Assembly: GCA_037953745.1 (NCBI GenBank)
Contig: JBAKBP010003230.1
Location: forward strand, 93,947 to 157,946
Reading direction: 5' to 3'
DNA length: 64,000 nucleotides
From: Lithodes maja
Lineage: Eukaryota; Arthropoda; Malacostraca; Decapoda; Lithodidae
How positions within the stretch are numbered: position 1 is the stretch's first letter; the number at the start of each line of letters is the position of its first letter. This document shows positions 52,578 to 63,089 of this stretch, piece after piece. The translations under genes and the position numbers were made by a program. Under the pieces are notes generated by a model. That model was not told where the DNA came from, did not search any database, and saw only the letters and a list, made by a program, of their open reading frames with translations.

Positions 52578-52740
52578 CCCCTTCCGTATCGGCAACGTCT
52601 TTGTAATTTTCTTCTAGTTATATTTAAAGGATATATTACAGTTTAAGAAGAATCTGTGGTCGTAAGAATGGTTAAGTGAGATAGTTCGAGGCCTGTAAAT
52701 TGCTGAAGGACCTTTTGAAACTGAATAAAATTGCTTAACC
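52578..52740. mobile_element. M1-related fragment (reverse)
   Basis: TTAA, then CCCCTTCCGTATCGGCAACG. The interior CAGTTTAAGAAGAATCTGTG is the reverse of the M1 TTAA region. The far end repeats AACCCCTTCCGTACTG near 52737 and then runs into LINE E flank. Confidence 0.6.
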
Positions 52741-52948
52741 CCTTCCGTACTGAGGTCCAGGTGGGCTCTGTTCTCGCGAGGAAGGGAGGATTCAGAAGGA
52801 TAGATTTCGGGAGGTCGTGCCTGCAGCTGTGTGTTGTCTATTGGATGGAACGGCGAGAGATATGAGTATGGATGTGCTTCTGGAAGCTGGTTTGGGGTGG
52901 GCAGGGAGGGATAGATGACAGTATGTGTGTGTGCTGGGTGTTGTTTTG

Positions 52949-53092
52949 ATATGGAGCGTAATGAGATGAGAATGGTGAGATGGATGTGTGGGGCCAGGCT
53001 ACAGGATAGAATAACAAATGTTGAGCTGAGGAGACGTTTAGGTATAAAGACATTAAAGAGTATTAGCGAGGTGATGCGTACAAACGGAAACG
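52949..53092 (+). pseudogene. LINE B fragment upstream of LINE E
   Basis: ATGGAGCGTAATGAGATGAG to GCGAGGTGATGCGTACAA matches 18175-18300 with one 9-bp internal duplication. It abuts the LINE E endonuclease end. Confidence 0.8.
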
Positions 53093-53099
53093 GAAACGG

Positions 53100-55493
53100 A
53101 TGTTGACGATGAAGGATAAGACAGTGGTGGAACGAAAGTCATTGATTGATTATGTATGTGTGGATGAACGAATGAAGAAATCTGTGATGGATGCTAGGGT
53201 GTATAGGGGTATTGGAGGGGGTCTGTCTGATCATTATGTAGTGGTAGCTAAGGTTAGAATACAAAAGAAGTGGGTGAGGAGAGCGGGAGGGAGGCGAGAG
53301 GAGGGTGGAGAGGTTGCAGGAGGAGGAAGTCAGGGAGGAGTACAGGAGAGCAGTGGAAAGACGACTAGGTGGGTTCGACCTGGAAGTTATGGAGGAAGTG
53401 GAGGAGATGAGCAAGGTGTTTAAGGATGAGATCTGTGCAGCATGTGAGGAGGTGTGTGGAGTGAGGAGAAGAGGGAGGGGAGTGAAAGGTACAGCATGGT
53501 GGACAGAAGAGGTAAGAATAGCTGTGGAAGAAAAGAAGAAAGCATATAGAGAGTGGTTGGGTAGTAGAGGGAATGAAGATTCCGAGAGACAGAAACGAGC
53601 GAGGTACGTGGAGAGTAAGAGGGTGGTGAAGAGAGTAGTGAAGGAAAGTAAGAGAAGAGTAGATGAGGAATTTGGAAGGAATCTGAGTGTAAAATGGAGG
53701 GAGAGTAAGAAACTGTTCTGGAAAGAAGTCAAGAAAGTTAGGGAAGGTAGCAAGGGAAACAGTAAGGGTGTGAAAGATAAGAATGGGAGAATGCTAGCCG
53801 AGAAGCAAGAGAGAGTCGAAAGATGGAGGGAGTACTTCAGTGAGTTGCTAAATGAAAGGAATGAAGAGCCAGCAAACATAGCTGGATATGGTATGGGAGG
53901 GAGAAGAAGAGAAGTAGTGGAGGAGGAGGTGGGGATCAGGAGGTCAGAAGTGTGGGAAGCCATGAAAAGAGTGAAGTTGGGGAAAGCACCAGGAACAGAT
54001 GGAGTGTGTGGGGAAATGTTGAGGTATGGTGGTGAGATAGTGATAGAATGGGTATGGAAAATGTGCAAACTAGTATGGGAGAAGGGGAGTGCACCCGATG
54101 ACTGGAAGACTGGCATAATAGTCCCCCTATATAAGGGCAAAGGGGAAAGAGGAGTGTGTGGTAACCACCGAGGAATATGTCTTCTAAGCGTAGTAGGGAA
54201 GGTATACAGTAGGGTAGTGATTGAGAGAGTGAGAGTGAGAACGGAGAAATGGATAGGCGACGAGCAGGGAGGCTTTAGGAAGGGAAGAGGATGTGTAGAT
54301 CAGATTTTTACCCTGAATTGTGTTGTGGAGAAGTATCTGGAGAAGAAACAAAAGGTGTATGTTGCCTTTATGGACTTGGAGAAGGCCTATGACAGAGTGG
54401 ATAGAGAAGGTTTGTGGAAAGTACTTAGAAGATACGGAGTAGAGGGCAAGTTGCTGAAAGCAGTGAAGAGCATGTATGAGGGTGCAAAGGCGGCAGTACG
54501 TGTCGAGAGTGAGCAGAGCGAGTTCTTTGACCTGAATGTTGGTTTGAAACAGGGGTGTGTGATGTCCCCGTGGTTGTTTACTGTATATATGGATGGAGTT
54601 ATGAAAGAAATACTATCAAGAGCAGTGGATGTTGGTGTATCGCTGAAAAGGGAGGGAATTGAGTGGAAGCTACCGATACTGCTGTTTGCGGATGATACAG
54701 TTCTGATGAGTGATAATGAATGGGAGTTGCAGGGTCTGGTAAATGAGTTTGGAACAGTGTGCGAAAAACGGAATTTGAAGGTAAATACGGGGAAGAGCAA
54801 GGTTATGGTCTTCGAAAGGGGTGAAGTCACAGAGTGTGAGGTGAAGCTGAACGGTCAGGCTATGGAGATCGTCAACTCTTTTAAGTATCTGGGCAGTGTG
54901 TTGAGTAAAGATGGGACTATGGATGAAGAGGTGCGGGAGAGGGTACAACAGGGGAAGAGGGTTGTAGGAACGCTAAAAGCAGTAACAAGAAATAGGGTGG
55001 TCAGTATGGAAGTGAAGAAGTCCTTGCATGACAGTGTGGTAATCCCGACACTGACTTACGGAAGCGAAGCATGGACGTTGGTTGAGAGACTCAGACCAAG
55101 AGTGAGAGCAGTGGAAATGAATTACTTAAGGAGTGCGTGCAGAATTACATGGAGGGATAGACAGACTAATGAGGAAGTAAGAAGGAGGTGTGGTGTGGAG
55201 GTAGATGTGCTGGAAAGTGTGAAAAGGAACAACTTGAGATGGTTCGGCCATATGGAACGTATGGAAAGCGAGAGAATGACTAAGAGGGTGTACGAAAGCG
55301 AGGTGGAGGGACAGAGGGGGAGAGGTAGACCGAATATGAGGTGGAAGGATGGAGTGAGGAACTACATGAATGAAGGCGGTGCTGGTTGGGGGGAGGGGCG
55401 TCGACTGACTGGGGACAGAGGTGCATGGGGGCGGTTCGTTCGTGGCCACCCCTTCGGGGATCACGGCGTCAGGCAATAGATAGATAGATAGAT
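53100..55493 (+). mobile_element. LINE E, RTE-like retrotransposon, 5'-truncated
   Basis: Begins in the last part of the endonuclease (RKSLIDYVCVDERMKK, GGGLSDHYVVVAKVRIQKKW) and ends with a (TAGA)n tail at 55480-55493. A frameshift near 53300 separates the endonuclease end from the long RT frame. Simple-repeat tails are typical of RTE elements. Confidence 0.85.
53305..55479 (+). CDS. LINE E reverse transcriptase ORF
   Basis: Open for 724 codons. After a charged linker come VKLGKAPGTDGVCGEMLRYG, GIIVPLYKGKG...NHRGICLLSVVGKVYSRV, QGGFRKGRGCVDQIFTL, VAFMDLEKAYDRVDREGLWK, VGLKQGCVMSPWLFTVYMDG and LLFADDTVLMSDN (FADD at 54685-54696). A C-terminal domain holds VVIPTLTYGSEAWTL, RWFGHMERM and RGRGRPNMRWKDGVRNYM. 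The RT and C-terminal parts look intact. The start at 53305 is only the first ATG after the frameshift, not the original start. Close to invertebrate RTE-like elements often annotated as jockey-like. Confidence 0.88.
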   Translation: MERLQEEEVREEYRRAVERRLGGFDLEVMEEVEEMSKVFKDEICAACEEVCGVRRRGRGVKGTAWWTEEVRIAVEEKKKAYREWLGSRGNEDSERQKRARYVESKRVVKRVVKESKRRVDEEFGRNLSVKWRESKKLFWKEVKKVREGSKGNSKGVKDKNGRMLAEKQERVERWREYFSELLNERNEEPANIAGYGMGGRRREVVEEEVGIRRSEVWEAMKRVKLGKAPGTDGVCGEMLRYGGEIVIEWVWKMCKLVWEKGSAPDDWKTGIIVPLYKGKGERGVCGNHRGICLLSVVGKVYSRVVIERVRVRTEKWIGDEQGGFRKGRGCVDQIFTLNCVVEKYLEKKQKVYVAFMDLEKAYDRVDREGLWKVLRRYGVEGKLLKAVKSMYEGAKAAVRVESEQSEFFDLNVGLKQGCVMSPWLFTVYMDGVMKEILSRAVDVGVSLKREGIEWKLPILLFADDTVLMSDNEWELQGLVNEFGTVCEKRNLKVNTGKSKVMVFERGEVTECEVKLNGQAMEIVNSFKYLGSVLSKDGTMDEEVRERVQQGKRVVGTLKAVTRNRVVSMEVKKSLHDSVVIPTLTYGSEAWTLVERLRPRVRAVEMNYLRSACRITWRDRQTNEEVRRRCGVEVDVLESVKRNNLRWFGHMERMESERMTKRVYESEVEGQRGRGRPNMRWKDGVRNYMNEGGAGWGEGRRLTGDRGAWGRFVRGHPFGDHGVRQ

Positions 55494-56440
55494 TTTAGAC
55501 GTACACAAAAGGTCGTTATTTACGTTATAATAGTACAAATTTTAATGTTTGTCAAAAATGTCTTTCGCACGTACCTACATTGTCATTACAAACGTAATGA
55601 CGTTCCCAACAACAAACGTATTGATTAAACGTATTCTAGACGTATACAAAAGGTCGTTATTTACGTAATAATATTACAAATGTTAACGTTTGTCAGAAAT
55701 GTCTTTTGCACGTACCTACATTGTCATTACAAACGTAATGATGTTCCCAACAAAAAACGTGTTGATGCAGCGTATTTTAGACGTATACAAAGGGTCGTTT
55801 ATTTACGTAATAATATTACAAACTTTAACGTTTGATAGAAATGTCTTTCGCAAGTACCTACATTGTCATTACAAACGTTATGACATTCACAACAACAAAC
55901 GTATTGATGAAACGTATTCTAGACATTTACAAAAGGTCGTTATTTACGTAATAATATTACAATTTTTAACGTTTGTTAGAAGTGTCTTTTGCACGTACCT
56001 AAATTGTCATGACAAACGTAATGACGTTCCAACAACAAACGTATTGATGAAACGTATTCTAGACGTGTAGAAAAGGTAGTTATTTACGAAATAACATTAC
56101 AAATTTTAACGTTTGATGGAAATATTTTTCGCACGTACCTACATTGTCATTACAAACGTAATGACATTCCCAACAACAAATGTATTAATAAAACGTTATA
56201 TAAACGTATACAAAAAGTTGTTATTTACGTAATAACCTCACAAATTTTAACGTTTGATAAAAATGTCTTTCGCACGTACCTACATTGTCATTACAAACTT
56301 AATGATGTTCCCAACAACAAACGTTTTTGATGAAACGTATTCTAGACGTATACAAAAGGTCGTTATTTATGTAAGAATATTACAAATGTTAGAGTTTGTT
56401 AGAAATGTCTCACACGTACATACATTGTCATTACAAACGT
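55494..56440 (+). repeat. Satellite, ~141-bp unit, seven copies
   Basis: ACGTATACAAAAGGTCGTTA or a variant recurs at about 55499, 55640, 55781, 55923, 56063, 56203 and 56346 (spacing 140-143). The array starts right after the LINE E tail. Confidence 0.92.
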
Positions 56441-56823
56441 ATTGTATTACCAATACCCAATGTTCCGTATAAGGTATTGTATTACCAATACCCAATGTTC
56501 CGCATAAGGTATTGTATTACCAATACCCAATGTTCCGTATAAGGTATTGTATTACCAATACCCAATGTTCCGTATACAGTATTGTATTACCAATACCCAA
56601 TGTTCCGTATAAGGTATTGTATTACCAATACCCAATGTTCCGTATAAGGTATTGTATTACCAATACCCAATGTTCCGTATAAGGTATTGTATTACCAATA
56701 CCCAATGTTCCGTATAAGGTATTGTATTACCAATACCCAATGTTCCGTATAAGGTATTGTATTACCAATACCCAATGTTCCGTATAAGGTATTGTATTAC
56801 CAATACCCAATGTTCCGTATAAG
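56440..56823 (+). repeat. 35-bp minisatellite, about eleven near-identical units
   Basis: Unit GTATTGTATTACCAATACCC followed by AATGTTCCGTATAAG. Only single-base changes (CGCATAAG, CGTATACAG). It corresponds to one segment of the adjacent ~420-bp repeat that has been amplified. Confidence 0.93.
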
Positions 56824-57850
56824 GTTTTTTGCACATACAAAAATAGTCAGACAATACGTAGTTTCGTATTTAGTATATTATGTAAGACAGTAACGTATTT
56901 AACACATATAAGGATTGTCATTGATAATGTATTACTATTATTAAATGTAAATGTAATATACTGATGTCGTCTGTACATAATTGAATTGAGATTAACAACT
57001 TAGTAAGTTACAAATAATAAACATTTTACAACAACATCTCGTGCACATACAATATTTGTGAATAATAACGTACTAGAATTCCCAACATAAAATATATTAT
57101 AAATCGTATTCTAGACATACCCAAATGGTCATCATTAACTGTGTAAGATAAATAATTAAAACGTTTTGTGGAAGTCTTTCACACATACTTGCATGGCCAT
57201 TACGAACGTCGTTGTAACACCAATATCAAACGTTGCAGTATAAGGTTTTTTGCACATACAGTTATAGTCAGAAAATATGTAGTTTCGTATTGAACGTATT
57301 ACGTAAGACGGTAACGTATTTTGCACACATAGGGATGGTCATTTATAACGTCATTCATAGTATTATTTAATGTAAACGTAATATGCAGACCTCGTCTATA
57401 CCTACCTCAATTGTGATTAACAATGTTACAAAAATAAATTTTTACAACAACATCTCGTACACATACAATTTGTTAATAAGAACATAATAATATTCCTAAC
57501 ATCAAACGTATTCTTATACATATTCTAGAAATCCCCAAATGGTCGTCATTAACTTTGTAGGATAAACATTTTGAACGTTTTTTGGGAATGTCTATCGCAA
57601 GTACCTGCATGGCCATTACTAACGTAGTTGTATTACCAATATCAAAGGATACACTCTAACATTTTCTGCACATACAGTATTAGTCGCAAGCAAATAATAT
57701 GGTTATGTTTTAATATATTACGTAAGACAGTAACCTATTTGACACACAAAAGGATGGTCATTGATAAAGTCATAGTTTTTTAATGTAAATTTAATATACT
57801 GACGACACGTCTTTACATACCTTAATTGTGAATAGCAGCATCAGTAAGTT
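56824..57850 (+). repeat. Diverged ~420-bp tandem repeat
   Basis: The word TTGCACATACA or TGCACATACAG followed by TAGTC recurs at about 56830, 57249 and 57668. Each unit also has GTAAGACRGTAACGTATTT and CATCTCGTRCACATACAA blocks. Confidence 0.8.
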
Positions 57851-58170
57851 ACAAATGTATATGTAGGCTATGTATGTATATGTATATATTCAGGCACATA
57901 CCCCATTGCTGGGGGGGGGGGGGGGGAATACAGAGCCCTAACATGAACCCTTAAAGTTCCAATTCTTCGGGTCCGAGACTACTTTGATGTTCCATCGCCC
58001 CTGTCTCTGTCTCGTTGAGTCAGAGAATTTTACAAGGGGATGAGGATTCCTACCCTCCTGCTGTCTAGGCAGCTACAAATTGGACCACAAACAGCCATGC
58101 AAATCTCAGCATAGCAAATCTCGATAGTACACACCACCACCCGCCTCGCCACCGTACGCTCTCATTTCCC
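57851..58170. other. Short spacer with G-run, nothing recognised
   Basis: A run of about 16 G bases near 57910. Otherwise unassigned sequence before the decayed piggyBac-like gene. Confidence 0.4.
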
Positions 58171-60634
58171 ATGGAGCACACACGACCCTCTGACTCGCGC
58201 TCAGCTGACTTGCCCAACCATATTGCGGGCGGTGTTAGCAGTCGTGAAAGGACCAGGAAGCCCTCCTTCTTATGCACCTGCAACAGTAGTTCAGAAGAGG
58301 AGAGTGCATTAAGAGCACGAAAAACATATGCTGGAGGGGGCAAGACATGTGCAGTCGTGCAACAGGCACGACACATGTCAAAAGGTCGTTGTCCTCTGCC
58401 TCCTCATTCACCACCCCTTCCAGCACCACCACCACCCCCTCAACAGTACGTGGAACACGCACGATGCTCACCATCACACCAGGAGCAAGTGGCCATCCTA
58501 GGAATGCAGGATCAGCGGGCGCAGCTGGGAGGAAAGGGAAGTGTCACGCCTATCAGTATACACTGAATAATGTGACACCTCCCACCTCAACTACTACCAC
58601 CAACTACGCCCGCCCCTGCACCACCGCACACCATGGCTGCCCCTGCACTGCCACCCACGCCCTTGCTTCTGGCCTATCTCCTCACATAAAGAAAACATTG
58701 ACATCGTCAAAGTTTGATGCCCTCCTCTTCCCTCCTGACGGGTCTGACGATGAAGACGCAGGAGCCTCAAGGGAACTCCCCGATGCTAGGAACTTTGGTT
58801 GGGGCGATGAAAGTGGGAATGAGTGTGATCATGGCCACCAATTCAGGGAGGAAGATTAGGAGGAGTATGAGAAGGAGGACTTGTTGGAGCATCGTGACCA
58901 CACTGTCTGACATCGGCGCAGACGCTGATGTTGATGAAGGAGCTGATCTCATTCATAAGGCATCAGTTTATTCATTTGTATGGTCCGAAGGATCTGAATT
59001 CATACCAGATATACGCCAGTTTGATGCAAATAAATCTTGGTCAACTACAGATTGGCCCTGCAAAGACCAGGCAAATGAAATTGATTTCTGTGTATTTTTT
59101 GACCTGGAGATGACGACACATCCTGTTTCCCAAACCAATGCATACTATATATCACTAGGTGAAGGAAAGAAATTATGTCATCTTACCGAGGGCAAGAATT
59201 CACGCCTGTAGTGATATAACTGCAACAAAATTCCTGATGTTCTTTGCAAATGTTGCTTATCATGCCTCTTTGCCAGAAGCATGTGATGCAACATTGCTGG
59301 AAGCATGATGCACTCATCAACACCCCAATTTTCCAGAAATACATGATTCGTGAATTTTTTTTCGGCTGTGCGCCCTTTGTACTTTACAGACAACGAAAAT
59401 CCAAACACAGATGATCGAACCCGGAAAGTCTGGCATCTGTTCACCATGTTATTGCAAAGGTTCAAGAAGTATTTCTACTCCTTTCACAACCTGATGATTG
59501 AAGAGTCGCTCGTGCTCTTTAAAGGGCGCCTGCTGTTCAAAGAGTACATACCCTTGAAGAGGCACAGGTTTGGAATCAAGCTGTTTGTATTGTGTGACTG
59601 CGAGACAGGCATAGTGCTTGACATGATCGTCTATACCGGCACAGATATAGATATTCCTAGAGTCGGTGCCAACGACCCCTTAGGCATGTCAGAGCACATA
59701 GTCAAGAAGATGATGGAGCCCTACATGGGCAAGGGCACACGTTGTACACCGACAATTGGTATACAAGTCCTGCTCTCTGTCAGTTTCTTTATGACAACCA
59801 GACGGGGTTATGTGGAACTGTCAGAAATATCAGGAAGTACATGCCCAAGTTAACTGGCCTCGCATTCACCTGGACGACCCCTCCTTCACTGACACCCCTT
59901 CTGAGGATGATTTGGCAGAGGAACACAAACAATGGTAACAGGAACAGGAAAGACGAAAAAAGGAAGACCCATTACAAACAGCTGAAGAAGTCTGGGAAAG
60001 TCGTGTCTATAAATTGGAATGATAGATGGTCATTCCATTTGATTTCTACTAATCGCACAGGTGCCCAAGTGGACACTGGTAAAATCCACTACCGTACCAA
60101 GAAGCCTATACAGAAACCTGATAAGGTGGTACATAGACTACAGTAGATCTGGACTGGATACGAAAATGGAGCATTGCAGTAAGGGACCCAAAATCGGAAA
60201 ACGAACCCTCAAGTTCGAACCTTGAAACCGCAAAAATTTGATATTTTCGCGGCTTCGAGGTTCGAAATTGGGGGTTCGATCTCCGATTTTGGGTCCCTTA
60301 CTGCAAAGTTCCATTTTCGTGTCCAGTCCATATCTACTGTAGTCTATGCGTGGTAGTATATACCAAGAACATAATGCACCTGGCGGACAAGTCAGATTGG
60401 CAAGTTGCAGGCTTTGGGTGTCTGAGGAAGAATGTGAAGTTGTATCACAAGCTTTTCCTCCACATGGTCGACATCACGAAGCTCAACGCCTACAACTTGT
60501 GGCTTATGAAGAAAGACATTTCGCCGAACAAAAAAATCAAGTTACGGGAGTTCGTCTACAATGTTGCCTACCGGCTCCTCGCGAAACATGGCACGCCACC
60601 TCAACTTTTAGGGGTTGCCGTAAAGTCGAGCTGA
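58171..60634 (+). pseudogene. Decayed piggyBac-like transposase (second lineage)
   Basis: The N-terminal low-complexity part (58171-58900) has Pro- and Asp-rich segments in shifting frames. The DDE core is split: KVWHLFTMLLQRFKKYF and LMIEESLVLFKGRLLFKEYI (59400-59560), KRHRFGIKLFVLCDCETGIV, YTDNWYTSPALCQFLY (59742 onward), SGKVVSINWNDRWSFHLIST, and, after a foldback insertion, MHLADKSDWQVAGFGCLRK with NVKLYHKLFLHMVDITKLNA. The position of the first catalytic Asp reads Glu (IEES). Several frameshifts and stops mean it is dead. It differs clearly from PB1/PB2 and lacks the C-terminal Cys module. Element ends were not found. Confidence 0.85.
60132..60349. mobile_element. 218-bp foldback MITE inside the piggyBac-like gene
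   Basis: Arms CATAGACTACAGTAGAT and its complement bound a hairpin of about 95-bp arms, flanked by GTGGTA at 60126-60131 and 60350-60355. The duplicated hexamer and the interrupted reading frame show that it is a later insertion. Confidence 0.88.
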
Positions 60635-60770
60635 CCGACAGACTCCTGGATGGCTAACAAAGGCACTACCCTATGTACACAGGAATTTGTTAAACTTTCA
60701 TTCATGAGTTGCAAATAAATACTGCGTGTTGATATAACTTGCGTTACTAACATAATTTATTGATATTGAC

Positions 60771-61228
60771 CTCCAAAAATACATGCACTATGCCTATGAA
60801 GCACTATGTGTAGTCTAATACAACAATAACACAATGCAGTGTATAAGGTCGAGAGTCCCGTGAATGCGCACTGTAACCTGACACTTTCCTCCCTCGCCAC
60901 CCTCCCACCTCCTCCGTTCACTATTACTTTCCCTTTCATCATCCATCATTCCACTTTATGCTTGATTTATTGGCATCAATTCTTCACATGTGCCTCAAAA
61001 ATACTTGCACTATTCCTATCAAGCACTATCTTTGTATAGTCTAATACAACAATAACACATTGCAGTGAATATCGTTGATCGTCCCATCCTGTGAATGCGC
61101 ACTGTAACCTGACACCTTTCTCCCTTGCCAGCCTCCCACCTCCTCCGCTCACTATTAGTTTCCCTTTCATCTTCCGTCATTCTTCTGTACACTTGATTTA
61201 TAGGTGTCTATTCTTCACATGTGCCTCT
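60771..61228 (+). repeat. ~235-bp tandem duplication downstream of the piggyBac-like gene
   Basis: Two adjacent copies share TAGTCTAATACAACAATAAC, GAATGCGCACTGTAACCTGA and CCTCCCACCTCCTCCG. The position, just after a piggyBac-type gene, parallels the 177-bp arrays of PB1 and PB2. Confidence 0.82.
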
Positions 61229-61337
61229 TCATTCAAGTTTATGCACATTTGGAGACATAAAAGTGCTTTATAGGCGAGATATAGAGCGTTCTTATCAATC
61301 ACGCCTCCCTCCCTCCTCATGCCCGCCCACACTCACA

Positions 61338-61600
61338 CACAGCCCGTAGCCTAGTAGGTAGAGCTCTCGTCTCACACACGAGGGGTCGGGGGTTCAATCC
61401 CAGACCGGGCGGAGACAAATTGGGCTTGTCTCCTTTCATGTGTTAGCCTCAGTTCACCTAGCTGTAAATAGGTACCTGGAATAAGTGGACGACGTTGTGA
61501 CGTCCCATCTGGGGTTGGCAAAAATGGTACAAGGCGAGATGGGTATCATATGGTTCACCTAAGCTACTGGTCAACCTAAGCCTTCGGGTGAGACTGGTAC
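61338..61600 (+). repeat. tRNA-derived SINE, tRNA-Val(CAC)-like head
   Basis: TAGCCTAGTAGGTAGAG (A box), a perfect 5-bp anticodon stem CTCGT/ACGAG around loop CTCACAC (anticodon CAC) and GGTTCAATCCC (B box). The acceptor stem has two mismatches. A tRNA-unrelated body follows (TCTCCTTTCATGTGTTAGCC, GTAAATAGGTACCTGGAATA). Most likely a SINE rather than a tRNA gene. Confidence 0.75.
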
Positions 61601-62137
61601 CGTAGTGAGAATGGTACCATACAGATTAACCCTAAGCCTTCGTTTCCAGATGTCGCCAATTGGCTAAAATACAGACTACACACACATCCACAGCCATTCC
61701 AACGATACATAAACACTTAACATGCATTTCACGCAATACATTCCCATTTAAGGAGGCGCGATAATAATGAGCTTAGCTCGCATTGCGTGGATTCCCCTTG
61801 ACGAAACAAAGCAAAGTGAATAACACTCGCTCGCCCGGGCTGTGTCGCGCCTATGCGCGCCATATATTCAACTCACAACCACTACCACACCACACCCATA
61901 TTTTTGGGGTGTGGAAATGTGTATATTGGCGAATGCAGGTATCAATTAAAGTGGATTTCTTTTAATTCTAAGAGACACGATTATTTTGTAATTACTTTAC
62001 ACCAAGCTACCCTGGCCCCTACCTCAATGGTGTGCTCCCCAGGTTAAGTGATCTAGATAGTTCAAAGCCTGCTAGTTGCTGAATGTTAATTTAAATACTG
62101 AATAAAATTGTTTAATACTAGCTAGAATATTCTTTAA
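61601..62137. other. Intergenic, with M1-like remnant at the end
   Basis: No coding content. 62041-62135 (AGTTCAAAGCCTGCTAGTTG, ATACTGAATAAAATTGTTTA) resembles the 52670-52735 M1-related fragment. Confidence 0.4.
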
Positions 62138-62764
62138 CCCGGGAACTGCGGGAAGACTCTTTAGAGTTCGGCCGGCGGACTGCGGGAAGACTCTCTGGAG
62201 TAAGTAAAACTAAAAATCAACTTTTTACATCGAAAAAAAAATTATTTTTTATTTTTTTTTTTTTTATTTTTTTTTTTTTTTTGGCCCCTGGGCCATGCAA
62301 AATCTCAGTCCTCTACCTCCCCTCCTTCCCCACTTTCCTCCTATTCCTCAGTTATCACCTATTTTCCCTATTATTCCCTTATTCTGAGGTATATTTTCGT
62401 GCTAACATTAGCGAGTTGCAAGCAGGGTGTTGTCATCACTGATGGCCATCGAGTGCAAGAGAGAGAGAGAGAGTATCGATCGACTGTGTCTCAGTGGCCT
62501 TGGGGGAAATTGGCGGGAAAGGAGTTTGCCTCACCCATAGATTATACAACTCGCGGGCTATATCTCCGATTTTGACCATCCAAACGCTGTTTTCACTCGT
62601 TTTATTGTTGTTTCAGGTTAATACCTTTATAATCAACCCATAATAGGCGCATATGGATAATTATTAATGCTATTAATGGTACAATGAATATTTTAGTGAC
62701 GAAAAACCTCAAATACGTCAGCACAGGGGGAGGTTTTCATTTACCCCCGTGCGCACTTCAGAGG
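62138..62764. mobile_element. MITE M2, copy 2
   Basis: TTAA (62134-62137, 62765-62768). About 97% like 18477-19093 apart from the length of the T-rich run (62240-62282). Ends CCCGGGAACTGCGG and the complement of CCTCTGAAGTGCG. Confidence 0.88.
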
Positions 62765-62768
62765 TTAA

Positions 62769-63089
62769 AGGATGTCAGCTGAGTTCCAACAGCTGAGCTC
62801 TGGAATCCATCTTTCCCTCATCCTATGACCTAAATTACTTCAAACTCTGTGTGTCCAGACATTTTGGCTCGAACATTCCTTGATTTTGGCCCTGTCATTC
62901 TTTCATTCAGGCACTCGTCACAGGCAGTTTTGCCTTTTGTCTCCCTCATCCACATAGAACAAAAAATAAAAGGGCTAATGTATAAATGCATAATACTGAC
63001 GTTACCTGTATATAGCTGAAGCATGATTAACAACATCAATAAGATATAAATAATAAACATAATGGCTGCACTCCTGGCAGCCATGTTCA
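62769..63089. other. Intergenic, nothing recognised
   Basis: No family resemblance seen in either strand. Confidence 0.35.

Noticed and set aside
53139..54140. 333-codon minus-strand ORF
   Set aside because: Antisense shadow of the purine-rich LINE E frame. Composition is Ser/Thr/Leu/Pro-biased with no family resemblance.
56440..56823. CRISPR-like array of 35-bp direct repeats
   Set aside because: Units are contiguous with no unique spacers, and the context is a eukaryotic satellite.
58065..58477. Minus-strand ORFs over the fossil piggyBac N-terminus
   Set aside because: Antisense shadows of a Pro/Ser-rich coding remnant.
61338..61410. Functional tRNA-Val gene
   Set aside because: Two acceptor-stem mismatches and a SINE body downstream. 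The anticodon arm and boxes are retained, but a SINE head explains them.
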